From: Mucilaginibacter galii | GTDB lineage: Bacteria; Bacteroidota; Bacteroidia; Sphingobacteriales; Sphingobacteriaceae | Assembly (NCBI RefSeq): GCF_014635825.1 | Contig: NZ_BMDO01000012.1 | Span: forward strand, 62,001-126,000 | DNA length: 64,000 nt | Reading direction: 5' to 3' | Shown here: positions 42,194-50,762 of the stretch, piece after piece | Numbering within the stretch: position 1 is the first letter of the stretch | Layout of the letters: every line of letters begins with the position of its first letter | The notes under the pieces: generated by a model | What the model was told of the DNA's origin: nothing | Seen by the model: the letters and a program-made list of their open reading frames with translations, nothing else | The model's database searches: none | Position numbers and translations under genes: made by a program

Positions 42194-44644
42194 CTAATTC
42201 GCTCCCACATTAATTAAATCAGCAAATACGCCGGCGGCGGTTACTTCGGCGCCTGCGCCGGGGCCTTTTACTACCATGGGGCGCTCTTTGTAGCGGTCGG
42301 TGGTAAATGCTATGACGTTATCGGCGCCCGACATGCTGTAGAACGGGTGCTCCTCGCCAACCATCTCCAGCGTAATAGATGCTTGTCCGTTATCTAACTT
42401 GCCTACATAGCGCAGCACTTTGCCGCTGCTTTCGGCCTGTTGTTTTAACTGGTTAAAGTGGGCATCATTAGCTTTTAGCGCCGCATAAAACTCCGGGACA
42501 GATTGCGCATCCAAACAAGCTTGTGGCAGCATGCTTTCAATCTGCACATCTTCGGCTTCCATTTGGTAACCGGCATCGCGTGCCAGGATAAGCATTTTAC
42601 GCATAAAGTCTTTACCGCTCAAATCGTCGCGTGGGTCGGGTTCGGTATAGCCTTTATCTTGCGCGGTTTTTACCACGTCATGGAAACTGGCATCGCCCTT
42701 AAAGTTGTTAAAGATAAAGGATATGGTACCCGATAAAATGGCTTCGATGCGTTGTACGCGGTCGCCACTCACCATCAAATCTTTCAACGTACGGATGATA
42801 GGCAAGCCTGCACCCACGTTGGTTTCGTAAAAGAAATCGACCCCATGTTTGCGGGCAGTATCCCTGAAGGTTTCGTACTGACTGTAAGCACCCGAATTTC
42901 CTATTTTATTACAGGTTACAATAGAGATAGTCGATTTGAAAATCTCTTCATAAAAAGCAATAGGCTGCGGACTGGCGGTATTGTCTACAAACACACAGTT
43001 GGGCAAGTTCATGGCTTTCATGCGGGCTACAAACTCGGTTAAGTTGGCTGGTTCGCCGTAGGCATCCAAATCCTGCTCCCATTCGTTCAGGGCAAGTCCA
43101 TCTACACTAAAGCGCATTTTACGGGTGTTGCTGATGCCGGCAATACGTACCTGGATGCTGTTATGCTCCTGCAAAAACTCTTTGTGCTGCTGCAACTGTT
43201 TGAACATGGTTTTACCAATGTTACCGGTGCCCAGGCAAAATACGTTGAGGGTTTTATTAAATTCGATAAAGAAGGCATCATGTACGGCATTTACGGCCTT
43301 AGCCAAATCATGGGCCGAAATGATAACCGAGATATTATACTCCGAAGAACCCTGCGCAATAGCCCGCACGTTAATACCATTACGGCCTAAGGCATGGAAC
43401 AACCGGCCCGACATACCCGGCGTTTGGCGCATGTTTTCGCCCACAATGGCCAGTACAGCAAGGTTGGCTTCAATTACCGGTACATCCAGCTTTTGAGCAC
43501 CCAGTTCCAGTTCAAACTCCTGCTCCATGAGTTTGCATGCCCTCTCGGCATCGGCAGGCTGCACGGCAAAGGTAATGCTGTGCTCTGACGATGATTGGGT
43601 AATGAGCATGACATTGATACGCTCGCGGGCCAGCAGCGAGAACAAGCGGCCGCTAAAACCGGCCTTGCCCACCATACCGCTGCCCTGCAGGTTAATGATG
43701 CTGATGTTATCTATAGATGAAATACCCTTAATAGTTAAATTAGAATTGCGGCAATCATGACGGATCACGGTGCCCTCGAAAGAAGTATCGAAAGTGTTTT
43801 TGATCACAATGGGAATACGCTTCAGGAACGCAGGGGTCATGGTTGGCGGGTAGATGACCTTAGCACCAAAGTATGAAAGCTCCATAGCCTCAGTATAAGT
43901 AAGCTCGGGTAGCGAGAATGCCTTTTTCACCATGCGCGGGTCGGCGGTCATCATGCCGTTTACGTCGGTCCAAATTTGTATTTCGCTGGCATTTAAGGCC
44001 GAGGCAAAAATGGCGGCGGTGTAATCGCTGCCGCCACGGCCCAAGGTGGTTACCTGCCCGGTTTCGTTGCTGGCAATAAAACCGGTAACGAACATTACTT
44101 TACCTTCGTTTTCGGTAGCAAGGCTACGGATGAGCAGATCAGTAAGGTCGGTATTTACACGTGCCTGTCCAAAGCTGTTATCGGTTTTGATCACCTCGCT
44201 GGCATCTACATAAACCGCATTCTTAAAATACTGCAATGCCATACGGCTAATGAGCAGGGTAGAGCAGCGTTCGCCGTAACTCAAAATGAGGTCGCGGGTT
44301 TTGGCGGTTAGTTCTTGCAAAACAAAAACACCCTGCAGTAGGTCTTCCAGCTGGTTAAAGTAGATCTTTAAGCGTGTATACACCGGGTTTTGCTGCTGTA
44401 TATCGAGCAATTGCTTTACGATCTCGAAATGGCGAATTTCTAACGCGGCCAGGTGTTTCGAAAAATCGTTACCGGTAGCGGCACGCTCGGCCATATCGGC
44501 CAGCAGGTTGGTTACCCCGCTCATGGCCGATAATACCACCACCAGGCTTTCGCCGTTTTGGTGCTCCTGCTTTACAATATCCATGACCGCGCTTATGCTT
44601 TGCGCTGTACCTACCGATGTGCCCCCGAACTTTAAAACTTTCAT
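42194..44644 (-). CDS. thrA: Bifunctional aspartokinase / homoserine dehydrogenase
   Basis: From ATG 44644 (816 residues; KVLKFGGTSVGTAQS) the protein has the aspartokinase domain (1-~285), two ACT regulatory domains (~305-460; MVGKAGFSGRLFSLLARERINVMLITQSSSEH and MSGRLFHALGRNGINVRAIAQGSSEYNIS), and the homoserine dehydrogenase domain (~465-816; FCLGTGNIGKTMF for NAD(P), DLSGKDFMRKMLILAR). It catalyses the first and third steps to threonine and should be inhibited by threonine. The open frame to 44731 reads through the attenuator hairpin and is not coding. Control is by the Thr/Ile leader just upstream. Confidence 0.97.
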   Translation of the reverse strand: MKVLKFGGTSVGTAQSISAVMDIVKQEHQNGESLVVVLSAMSGVTNLLADMAERAATGNDFSKHLAALEIRHFEIVKQLLDIQQQNPVYTRLKIYFNQLEDLLQGVFVLQELTAKTRDLILSYGERCSTLLISRMALQYFKNAVYVDASEVIKTDNSFGQARVNTDLTDLLIRSLATENEGKVMFVTGFIASNETGQVTTLGRGGSDYTAAIFASALNASEIQIWTDVNGMMTADPRMVKKAFSLPELTYTEAMELSYFGAKVIYPPTMTPAFLKRIPIVIKNTFDTSFEGTVIRHDCRNSNLTIKGISSIDNISIINLQGSGMVGKAGFSGRLFSLLARERINVMLITQSSSEHSITFAVQPADAERACKLMEQEFELELGAQKLDVPVIEANLAVLAIVGENMRQTPGMSGRLFHALGRNGINVRAIAQGSSEYNISVIISAHDLAKAVNAVHDAFFIEFNKTLNVFCLGTGNIGKTMFKQLQQHKEFLQEHNSIQVRIAGISNTRKMRFSVDGLALNEWEQDLDAYGEPANLTEFVARMKAMNLPNCVFVDNTASPQPIAFYEEIFKSTISIVTCNKIGNSGAYSQYETFRDTARKHGVDFFYETNVGAGLPIIRTLKDLMVSGDRVQRIEAILSGTISFIFNNFKGDASFHDVVKTAQDKGYTEPDPRDDLSGKDFMRKMLILARDAGYQMEAEDVQIESMLPQACLDAQSVPEFYAALKANDAHFNQLKQQAESSGKVLRYVGKLDNGQASITLEMVGEEHPFYSMSGADNVIAFTTDRYKERPMVVKGPGAGAEVTAAGVFADLINVGAN

Positions 44645-44660
44645 AAGGTTTGTTATAAAA

Positions 44661-44697
44661 CAAAAACGCCTTCCCCGTTTGCGGAGGAAGGCGTTTT
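44661..44697 (-). terminator. Attenuator terminator of the thr operon
   Basis: AAAACGCCTTCC and GGAAGGCGTTTT (12-bp perfect stem, 11-base loop) followed by T-rich sequence on the minus strand, 17 bases before the thrA start. The 5' arm with its flanking CTCCG can instead pair with CGGAGGAAGG at the end of the leader peptide gene. Confidence 0.92.
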
Positions 44698-44731
44698 GCT
44701 GGTTTTTTATGTTTTTGTTTACACCATACAA

Positions 44732-44797
44732 TTACCTTCCTCCGGGCGTTGTGCCGGTGGTAATAATTGTTGTAATAATGGTGTTGTAAATAGTCAT
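44732..44797 (-). CDS. thrL: Thr operon leader peptide (21 aa)
   Basis: ATG 44797 opens a 21-residue frame whose interior reads TIYNTIITTIITTGTTPGG: 8 threonines and 5 isoleucines in total. This matches the logic of E. coli ThrL (Thr/Ile-rich), although the sequence is unrelated. The last Gly-Gly-Arg codons (GGAGGAAGG, 44743-44735) are perfectly complementary to the 5' arm of the terminator downstream. When charged tRNA-Thr/Ile is scarce the ribosome stalls on the Thr/Ile codons, the antiterminator forms and thrA is transcribed. When the ribosome reaches the stop it masks GGAGGAAGG and the terminator forms. Confidence 0.88.
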   Translation of the reverse strand: MTIYNTIITTIITTGTTPGGR

Positions 44798-44827
44798 CTT
44801 TTAAATAGTCGTTTGCTTTTGACGTTT

Positions 44828-44860
44828 GTAAATTAAGGAGTAATAAATTGCAAATGCAAA
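44828..44860 (-). promoter_or_regulatory. Candidate promoter of the thr operon
   Basis: TTTG (44860-44857), 21 bases, then TAATTTAC (44835-44828), which matches six of eight -7 positions. It would start transcription about 25 bases before the leader peptide. Confidence 0.4.
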
Positions 44861-45205
44861 TTAAATTTTAAAATAGCTGTAAAAAGGCAATTTTATTTTG
44901 TGGGCGTGGGGTGGTGCGGGGAGCGGGGTTTGAGGTGTGGGGGAGGAGGAGTTATGTTGCAGCAGGGTCTTTCGTAGAGGACCCTGCGTTGTCAGGCTAT
45001 TGTAGATGCAATCGCAGGGTCCTCTCTATGAGAGACCCTACTGAGACCTAAAAAACGTTCATATCGCTATTCACAAGTGAATGCTTTTTAATGCGTTTTG
45101 TGTTGCAGATGGATACTCTTCGACTCTATGCGGCATGAAGGGAAAGGGCTCTTAAGAAAGATAGCCAATACAAATGGATTCTTATATTAGCAATTAAATA
45201 TAGCT
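44861..45205. repeat. Gap with an imperfect inverted repeat (44961-45043)
   Basis: AGCAGGGTCTTTCGTAGAGG (from 44961) and the inverted CCTCTCTATGAGAGACCCTA arm form a ~29-bp imperfect hairpin. A GGGGAGCGGGG stretch lies at 44917-44927. No gene seen. Confidence 0.7.
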
Positions 45206-45769
45206 ATGAAAAAACTGGTTTTTGGCGCATTGTTTTTATTTTCTTGCGCTTCAAAAGAAAATGATAACCGTTTAATGCAAATAGAGACTTTAGTAAAGCC
45301 AGCCACTCTTAAAGACTATGTTAATTACAAATCAATCTCTTTGGAAAAAGTAACCAGTGTTGATGCAGCAACCTCGATCGATGATATGAAAAAGGAACTG
45401 GGTAAACCTTCGACTGAGAACATTGATAGTGTCATAGCATTTTGCAGTAATGTAAAAAGCAAAGCCGCCTTAAGAAAAGATACAAGTACTTACAAGGTTT
45501 GGAAGTGGGAGACTGATCGTATGAAGCAACTAAAAAATATTGATGGCAAACAAACGGTTTATACAGTTTATAAAAACACATATTTACTTGGAAAAAGGAG
45601 TCAAGCCACAGCTTTAGACACAATAAAAGGCTATTACTTTTTTGATAACAATGACAACCTTATTGGTGGAGTAACCGCTGAAGTTTACAATTATTTTAAA
45701 GCACAAGCCACGAAATCGGGATCTCAACCTTATCATCTTTGTCAAGTCTATATACAAGAAAGGATTTAA
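45206..45769 (+). CDS. Lipoprotein of unknown function (187 aa)
   Basis: The signal KKLVFGALFLFSC places the lipid cysteine at residue 14. The mature part is charged, with KSISLEKVTSVDAATSIDDMKKELGKPS, then a beta-rich half (YKVWKWETDRMKQLKNIDGKQTVYTVYKNTYLLG). Low G+C compared with neighbours and no operon partner. I recognise no family. Confidence 0.72.
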   Translation: MKKLVFGALFLFSCASKENDNRLMQIETLVKPATLKDYVNYKSISLEKVTSVDAATSIDDMKKELGKPSTENIDSVIAFCSNVKSKAALRKDTSTYKVWKWETDRMKQLKNIDGKQTVYTVYKNTYLLGKRSQATALDTIKGYYFFDNNDNLIGGVTAEVYNYFKAQATKSGSQPYHLCQVYIQERI

Positions 45770-45954
45770 TGCTTCCTTTATTCAATTAAGACAATCAACT
45801 GTTCATCCCTTTTCATAAGTGTTCACGGCCCGCATAAAAGTTTTCATGTGTGAATACTTTTTGCCTGCTTTTGAAAGTATTTTTCCATTTAAGCAAACTG
45901 CAAATTGGCTTAAAATATGATGCACCGGGTGGATGGTTAAAAGCCTGTGCAACC

Positions 45955-45987
45955 TTTTAAACTTCAAACATAAAACTCTTAACTTTG
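45955..45987 (+). promoter_or_regulatory. Candidate promoter of rsgA
   Basis: TAACTTTG at 45980-45987 is an exact TAnnTTTG; TTTT at 45955-45958 lies 21 bases upstream as a weak -33. The ATG follows 10 bases after the box. Confidence 0.45.
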
Positions 45988-45997
45988 CTCCTCACAT

Positions 45998-46918
45998 ATG
46001 CAGGGACTCGTAACAAAATCTACCGGTAGCTGGTACCAGGTGCAAACGCCAGACGGGCGCCGGTACGATTGCCGTATAAAAGGTAAATTCCGTATTAAAG
46101 GCTTAACTACCACCAACCCCGTTGCCGTGGGCGATAAGGTAGATTTTGAGCTGGAACCCGAGCAGGAGCAAGGTGTCATCACTAAACTATACGACCGCCG
46201 CAACTACATCATCCGTAAATCCATCAACTTGAGCAAGCAGGCGCAAATCATTGCTGCTAACCTCGACCAGGCTTACCTGGTGGTTACGCTGGCTTCGCCC
46301 CGTACCTCTTTAGGGTTTATCGACCGTTTTTTAGTAACTGCCGAAGCTTATGATATACCCGCTAGTTTGGTTTACAATAAGCTGGATATGTTTAGTAAGG
46401 AAGGCCTGGAGATCTTATCCGAGTACAAAATGGTTTACGAAAAACTGGGTTATCCCTGTTACGAGGTATCGGCTTTGAAAGGAACTAATATTCCTGCATT
46501 AAAGGATAAATTAAAAGATAAGATCACGCTGTTTTCGGGTCATTCGGGTGTAGGTAAATCAAGTTTAATGAACGCTATTTTACCTGATTTAGATCTGCGC
46601 ACCATGGAGGTATCGGAGTGGAGCGACAAGGGTATGCACACCACTACCTTTGCCGAAATGTACGACCTGCCCGGCGGTGGTTCTATTATAGATACCCCCG
46701 GCATCCGTGAGTTAGGTGTTATTGATATTGAACAACAAGAGCTTAGTTACTTTTTTCCCGAAATGCGCAGCCGTTTAAACCAATGCCGCTTTAATAACTG
46801 CCGCCACATTAACGAACCCGGCTGTGCCGTGCTCGAAGCAGTGGAAAACGGCGATATTGAACCATCGCGGTACGAAAGCTATTTGAGTATTTATAACGGG
46901 AACGACACGAGGAGCTAG
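45998..46918 (+). CDS. rsgA: Ribosome small subunit-dependent GTPase A
   Basis: The 306-residue protein has an N-terminal OB-fold, a circularly permuted GTPase domain (VYNKLDMF before the P-loop GHSGVGKSSLMN, then IIDTPGIRELG) and a C-terminal zinc finger CRFNNCRHINEPGCAV. RsgA helps late 30S maturation. Length and motifs are complete. Followed at 121 bases by dtd in the same direction, with a repeat between. Confidence 0.97.
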   Translation: MQGLVTKSTGSWYQVQTPDGRRYDCRIKGKFRIKGLTTTNPVAVGDKVDFELEPEQEQGVITKLYDRRNYIIRKSINLSKQAQIIAANLDQAYLVVTLASPRTSLGFIDRFLVTAEAYDIPASLVYNKLDMFSKEGLEILSEYKMVYEKLGYPCYEVSALKGTNIPALKDKLKDKITLFSGHSGVGKSSLMNAILPDLDLRTMEVSEWSDKGMHTTTFAEMYDLPGGGSIIDTPGIRELGVIDIEQQELSYFFPEMRSRLNQCRFNNCRHINEPGCAVLEAVENGDIEPSRYESYLSIYNGNDTRS

Positions 46919-47039
46919 GGAGAGAATCAAGAGTACAGAGTCAAGAATCCAGATTCTCTCTTCGTTAATTAGATCTTACTGTTGATTTGTGGAGTAAATG
47001 TCTATATTCTTGATTCTGTACTCTATATTCTAACTAACT
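46919..47039. repeat. Inverted repeat between rsgA and dtd
   Basis: GAATCAAGAGTACAGAGTC (46923-46941) pairs with TTGATTCTGTACTCTATATTC near 47012-47032. The AGAGTCAAGA string recurs at 42135 (inverted) and 63282. Confidence 0.65.
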
Positions 47040-47498
47040 ATGCGCGCAATATTACAACGGGTTTCAGAAGCATCATGCAAAGTTGACGGCCAAATTACCG
47101 GCGAAATTAAAACCGGCTTTTTGGTGCTGTTAGGTATTGAAGATGCCGATACTTTGGAGGATGCGCAATGGCTGGCGCAAAAAATTACGGGTATGCGGGT
47201 ATTTGGTGATGAGAATGGTTTGATGAATAAAGCGCTGGCCGATGTGGATGGCCGCATCCTGCTCATTTCACAATTTACCTTGTTTGCACAAACCAAAAAG
47301 GGTAACCGGCCATCATTTATCCGTGCTGCCCGGCCCGAAAAAGCCATTCCTTTATATGAACAGATGATTAGTTTGCTGAACCAACTAACGGGACATATTA
47401 CAGCCACTGGTATCTTTGGTGCCGATATGAAAATTAGCCTAATCAACGATGGTCCTGTAACCATTGTAATGGACACCAAGGATCGTGATAATCACTAA
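47040..47498 (+). CDS. dtd: D-aminoacyl-tRNA deacylase
   Basis: The 152-residue protein is full-length DTD: RAILQRVSEASCKVDG at the N-terminus, the catalytic SQFTLFAQTKKGNRPSF, and the C-terminal Gly-Pro pair in NDGPVTIVMD. It hydrolyses D-amino acids and glycine from mischarged tRNA. The MazG-like gene begins 15 bases downstream. Confidence 0.97.
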   Translation: MRAILQRVSEASCKVDGQITGEIKTGFLVLLGIEDADTLEDAQWLAQKITGMRVFGDENGLMNKALADVDGRILLISQFTLFAQTKKGNRPSFIRAARPEKAIPLYEQMISLLNQLTGHITATGIFGADMKISLINDGPVTIVMDTKDRDNH

Positions 47499-47513
47499 AA
47501 TTTAAGCTATACA

Positions 47514-47840
47514 ATGACCATAGACGAAGCACAACAGGTAGTAGACAAATGGATCACAACTACCGGTATCCGCTATTTTAACGAACTCACCAATACCGCC
47601 ATTTTAATGGAAGAGGTTGGCGAAGTAGCCCGCATTATGGCGCGGCAATATGGCGAGCAATCGTTCAAGAAATCTGATACCGAAGTTAACCTGGCCGATG
47701 AAATGGCCGATGTACTATTTGTGCTCATTTGCCTGGCCAACCAAACCGGTATTAACTTAACAGAGGCTTTAGAGAAGAACCTGGAAAAGAAAAGCATACG
47801 TGATGCCGACCGGCATAAGAATAATGAAAAGCTAAAATAG
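47514..47840 (+). CDS. MazG-like nucleotide pyrophosphohydrolase
   Basis: The 108-residue all-alpha protein carries LMEEVGEVARIMARQYGEQ, the EExxE-type metal site, and NLADEMADVLFVLICLA with the second acidic pair, as in short MazG/dCTPase-like enzymes. It probably cleaves a (d)NTP to its monophosphate as house-cleaning. Operon with dtd (15-base gap). Confidence 0.92.
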   Translation: MTIDEAQQVVDKWITTTGIRYFNELTNTAILMEEVGEVARIMARQYGEQSFKKSDTEVNLADEMADVLFVLICLANQTGINLTEALEKNLEKKSIRDADRHKNNEKLK

Positions 47841-47865
47841 CTATTCCTTCTATCTAACTGCCTTT

Positions 47866-48008
47866 CTTGTCATGCTGAGCTTGTCGAAGCATTCGCACAC
47901 TTGCGCTCGTTTATAACGAGTGCTTAACATGGGTTAGCGATTGTATCGCAACTCAGGCGTCACAGACGCCAAGCCATGTTAAGCACTCATCAAAGATGAG
48001 CGCAATTT
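47866..48008. repeat. Half copy of family C followed by family B, copy 2
   Basis: GCTGAGCTTGTCGAAGCATTCG (half of family C) precedes a ~108-base element with TTAGCGATTGTATCGCA and GCGTCACAGACGC, the same order as 39134-39222. Outer arms GCGCTCGTTTATAACGAG and CTCATCAAAGATGAGCGC. Confidence 0.8.
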
Positions 48009-48049
48009 GATTATCTGACCTTTACAACAATGGCGGTAGGGATCACCCA

Positions 48050-48083
48050 CAAAAAAGTCCGGCAGCTTTTACACTACCGGACT
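48050..48083 (-). terminator. Terminator of the envelope-protein operon
   Basis: AGTCCGG and CCGGACT form a 7-bp stem with a 14-base loop; on the minus strand it is followed by T6 and lies 30 bases after the 48113 stop. Confidence 0.8.
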
Positions 48084-48112
48084 AACAAAACTGGTTAACA
48101 GATTAACCGGTA

Positions 48113-48598
48113 TTAAATATCTGAGGGCCTCATGGTGGTTGCCTGTATAATAGGGTCTTGTATTAAAGGTTCTTTAATTACGGGCTGTTTAACGGTAGAC
48201 GCTTTTACCGCAGTAGAAGGCTTTTTGCCGAATAACGATTTTACCCGTCCCCAAACCGAGGTTACCGAATCTTCGCTAATGTAGCTTGAAGCTTTTTGCG
48301 AGGCCAAACCAACCAAGGTTTTTACAATAAAGCCGGAGTTTTTAAACAGGGTTTTATTAAGTGCCAGCGGCAATACAAAACGGGATATCAAACCAACAAT
48401 ATCGGGCGAGAATAAGGAACCAACTCCGCCGCCTTGCTCACCCTCGGGGCTTTGCGGGAAAATGGAACGTACCGAAGCAAAAATTGCCGATGGACTGTTA
48501 AAGCGTTGCTTTAAAACCATTTCTTGCTCCTGTTTTACTTTTTCGAGCCTGATGATCTCTGCCTGCAGGTCGAATATGTTTTTAACGGGTATATCCAT
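48113..48598 (-). CDS. Unknown protein (161 aa), partner of the holin-like gene
   Basis: No named family. Residues 1-30 form a charged helix (NIFDLQAEIIRLEKVKQEQEMVL); the middle has FSPDIVGLISRFVLPLALNKTLFKNSGFIVKTLVGLA, an amphipathic or weakly membrane-bound stretch; the tail repeats KQPVIKEPLIQDPIIQA. It starts two bases after the holin-like gene, in the YtxH-holin-X type stress group common in Bacteroidota. Confidence 0.7.
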   Translation of the reverse strand: MDIPVKNIFDLQAEIIRLEKVKQEQEMVLKQRFNSPSAIFASVRSIFPQSPEGEQGGGVGSLFSPDIVGLISRFVLPLALNKTLFKNSGFIVKTLVGLASQKASSYISEDSVTSVWGRVKSLFGKKPSTAVKASTVKQPVIKEPLIQDPIIQATTMRPSDI

Positions 48599-48600
48599 GG

Positions 48601-48951
48601 CTATTTAAATATTTTGCTGATCAGCAGGTTAACAATCGGCTTTTCAATGGTCGACTTGGCCGCCACGGCAATAATAGCAATCAATACATAAAACAGGGTT
48701 ACTATGCCAAACCCTTTCCATGCTGCGCCTAAAGCATCACCTAACAATAAGGCAATAGTAAAGGTAAAAAACATGAAGGCCATAATTGCGCTGAATGCAA
48801 CAACTACTATGGTCACCAAACTGGCCGCAACCGCACTGCTTTTCTCAATAGCCTTATACTTACCCAGCGTAACACGCGTTTCCACGTACTCTTTCAGCTG
48901 GTCCAAAACATTGGGTTGTGGCGGTTGTTCAGCTTCTTTTTTCTCTTCCAT
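48601..48951 (-). CDS. Phage holin-X/DUF1469-like membrane protein
   Basis: The 116-residue protein has a cytoplasmic lead (LDQLKEYVETRVTLGKYKAIEK), two transmembrane helices (about 45-75 and 82-105) and a short tail. This is the layout of the Actinobacterial holin-X/DUF1469 family, which despite the name is usually chromosomal and part of envelope stress groups. It stands between YtxH and the 161-aa gene on one strand. Confidence 0.8.
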   Translation of the reverse strand: MEEKKEAEQPPQPNVLDQLKEYVETRVTLGKYKAIEKSSAVAASLVTIVVVAFSAIMAFMFFTFTIALLLGDALGAAWKGFGIVTLFYVLIAIIAVAAKSTIEKPIVNLLISKIFK

Positions 48952-49005
48952 CTATCTTCAGGTTAATTGCCGGTAACGATGGTTGCCGGCAATCGGTAAA
49001 AAAAA

Positions 49006-49335
49006 TTATGCGTGTTCCAGGTCGTCTTGGTATTCCTGCTCTTCGCCGTTAAGCTTGGTTTTAATATTATCAACCACTTTGGTTTTCAGGCCCGATAGTT
49101 TTTCCAGTTCGGCAGCAGCCGTTTCTTTAATAGTATCGGTAAGGCTGTTTAATGATTCTGACAGTTTATCGCGGGTTTCGGTACCTTTTTCAGGAGCAAA
49201 TAAAATGCCCAGGGCTGCGCCCGCAGCTACACCGGCCAATAAAGCCAATATTACTTTAGTGCCATCGCCCATACCTTCGTCTTTTTTCAAACTTGGTATT
49301 TTGTTGATCAGGTTGGTAATGTCTTTGGTATTCAT
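49006..49335 (-). CDS. YtxH domain protein
   Basis: The 109-residue protein has the YtxH signature KVILALLAGVAAGAALGILFAPEKG with one membrane helix, followed by TRDKLSESLNSLTDTIKETA, a coiled coil. Homologues are induced by stress, but no molecular role is established. About 54 bases separate it from the holin-like gene. Confidence 0.88.
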   Translation of the reverse strand: MNTKDITNLINKIPSLKKDEGMGDGTKVILALLAGVAAGAALGILFAPEKGTETRDKLSESLNSLTDTIKETAAAELEKLSGLKTKVVDNIKTKLNGEEQEYQDDLEHA

Positions 49336-49422
49336 GGTGATTAAATTTGTGTTATACTTTGTAATCAGTTATAAGGTTAACCGCTAAGCTAACGCTTTGT
49401 TTAAAACCAGTATTAAAAAAAG

Positions 49423-50466
49423 TTATTCGTCGGGTGCAGTTCGTATCCGCTCAAGGCGGTCGGCAGCAAGGCGGTTAGTTTCGTAGATCTCCGTCATCAG
49501 TATGAAATAAGACAGCAGCACCGGGCCAAAAACCAGCCCTAAAATACCAAACAAGGGGATGCCTATAAATACACCTACAATAGAAATGATAGGATGTGTA
49601 TTGGCTATACGTTTATTAATAACCATGCGCAGCACATGATCTAAATTACCAATAAACAGCAAACCGTATATCATAATGCCTATGCCGCTCCAGGTATGCC
49701 CAATCAACATTAAATACAAGCCGGCGGGTATAGATAAGGTAGGGGCACCCACTACAGGTAAAAATGAAATAAAAGTGGCTATTACCCCCCAAAAAACAGC
49801 ATCGGGGATGCCTGCTATCCAAAAGCCGTTAGCCAGCAATACACCCTGAACCAGCGATATTATGCCCTGCCCCAAAACGTTGGAGTAAGTTGCATTTTTT
49901 AAGGCCACTGCAAATTTCAAAGCATGCTGCTGACTAAAAGGAGCGTAGCGCAGCAAGCCTGCCTCAAACTCGCGCAGCTGCACAAACATAAAATAGAGGA
50001 TGAAGTACATCACCAGCAGGGTTAGAATAATGCTGGCTGCGCTGCCCAGTAACGAAGGGAAAAGATCGGCAGCATAGGTGCCTAATTTTTTCAGGGTATC
50101 TTCGGCAAAGCGGGGTTGGTTCAGGTACTCGGCCGTTACCATGTCTATCTTGTCTACCCACGAATCTATAGGCAAAGAACTGCTTTTAAAGCTCAGTATT
50201 TTATCGATCACCATAAAGCTCAGCAGCAGGAAAGGAATTACGATACAAATGAGCGACAGTACAATAATGGTTAAGGCCGATAATACCTTGTGCCATCCGC
50301 GCTTTTCGGTTAAATTAAGGTATAGCGGCCTGAATATTACGTAGAGTACAATGGCACCCAATATAGAAGTAAAGATGGTGCTTAATGCGTAAAGAAGAAA
50401 ACAACCCAGCACAATGATACTGACCAGGATAATGTTGTTACGCTGCTGATAACTAAATACTGACAT
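49423..50466 (-). CDS. AI-2E family transporter (PerM-like permease)
   Basis: The 347-residue protein has about eight transmembrane segments with the family marks: GAIVLYVIFRPLYLNL near the N-terminus, LGQGIISLVQGVLLANGFWIAGIPDAVFWGV and FLPVVGAPTLSIPAGLYLMLIG, then GIPLFGILGLVFGPVLLSYFILM. Family members export small molecules or act as Na+/H+ antiporters; the substrate here is unknown. It starts after the terminator at 50493 and leads the small envelope operon. Confidence 0.9.
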   Translation of the reverse strand: MSVFSYQQRNNIILVSIIVLGCFLLYALSTIFTSILGAIVLYVIFRPLYLNLTEKRGWHKVLSALTIIVLSLICIVIPFLLLSFMVIDKILSFKSSSLPIDSWVDKIDMVTAEYLNQPRFAEDTLKKLGTYAADLFPSLLGSAASIILTLLVMYFILYFMFVQLREFEAGLLRYAPFSQQHALKFAVALKNATYSNVLGQGIISLVQGVLLANGFWIAGIPDAVFWGVIATFISFLPVVGAPTLSIPAGLYLMLIGHTWSGIGIMIYGLLFIGNLDHVLRMVINKRIANTHPIISIVGVFIGIPLFGILGLVFGPVLLSYFILMTEIYETNRLAADRLERIRTAPDE

Positions 50467-50492
50467 GGCTGATGTTGAACATTTTAATAAAC

Positions 50493-50520
50493 AAAAAAGC
50501 GCCTTAATGTTCGGCGCTTT
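50493..50520 (-). terminator. Terminator between the phosphotransfer-like gene and the permease
   Basis: AAAGCGCC and GGCGCTTT form an 8-bp stem, loop of 9, followed on the minus strand by T-rich sequence. Confidence 0.88.
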
Positions 50521-50545
50521 AAAAGGTAAAATAAGGGCAAGCGCT

Positions 50546-50755
50546 TTACCCTACATCTTTCATCATATTATTGATAGCCCTGCAGCTTGCTGCAATAGTA
50601 TCCATATAAAAAATACAGTCTTCGGTGGGGTTTTCCAACTCGTAACGCAACTGTTCTATGGCCAGGTTAATGTTTGAAAGCTGATTTTTTACATCATGTT
50701 TCAGGGTGCGCAGTACCTGTTCATCAACAGGTTTGTAGTCCTCCGGCAATTCCAT
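50546..50755 (-). CDS. Stand-alone histidine-kinase DHp-like protein (69 aa)
   Basis: The sequence VLRTLKHDVKNQLSNINLAIEQL is an H-box of histidine kinase dimerisation domains, with His20 as the phospho-site candidate and the following KNQLSNI in register. A second helix (IFYMDTIAASCRAINNMM) completes a helical hairpin. There is no ATPase domain. The gene begins 7 bases after the NtrC-type regulator stop, and a terminator follows, so the pair forms one transcript. It may pass phosphate to, or remove it from, the regulator (inference). Confidence 0.75.
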   Translation of the reverse strand: MELPEDYKPVDEQVLRTLKHDVKNQLSNINLAIEQLRYELENPTEDCIFYMDTIAASCRAINNMMKDVG

Positions 50756-50762
50756 TATATTA

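Noticed and set aside
44645..44731. N-terminal extension of thrA
   Set aside because: The bases form the attenuator hairpin and spacer; ThrA proteins begin at KVLKFGGTSV.
48601..48951. Phage lysis holin
   Set aside because: The family name is historical; the gene sits with YtxH and a permease in a chromosomal envelope group and has no endolysin partner.
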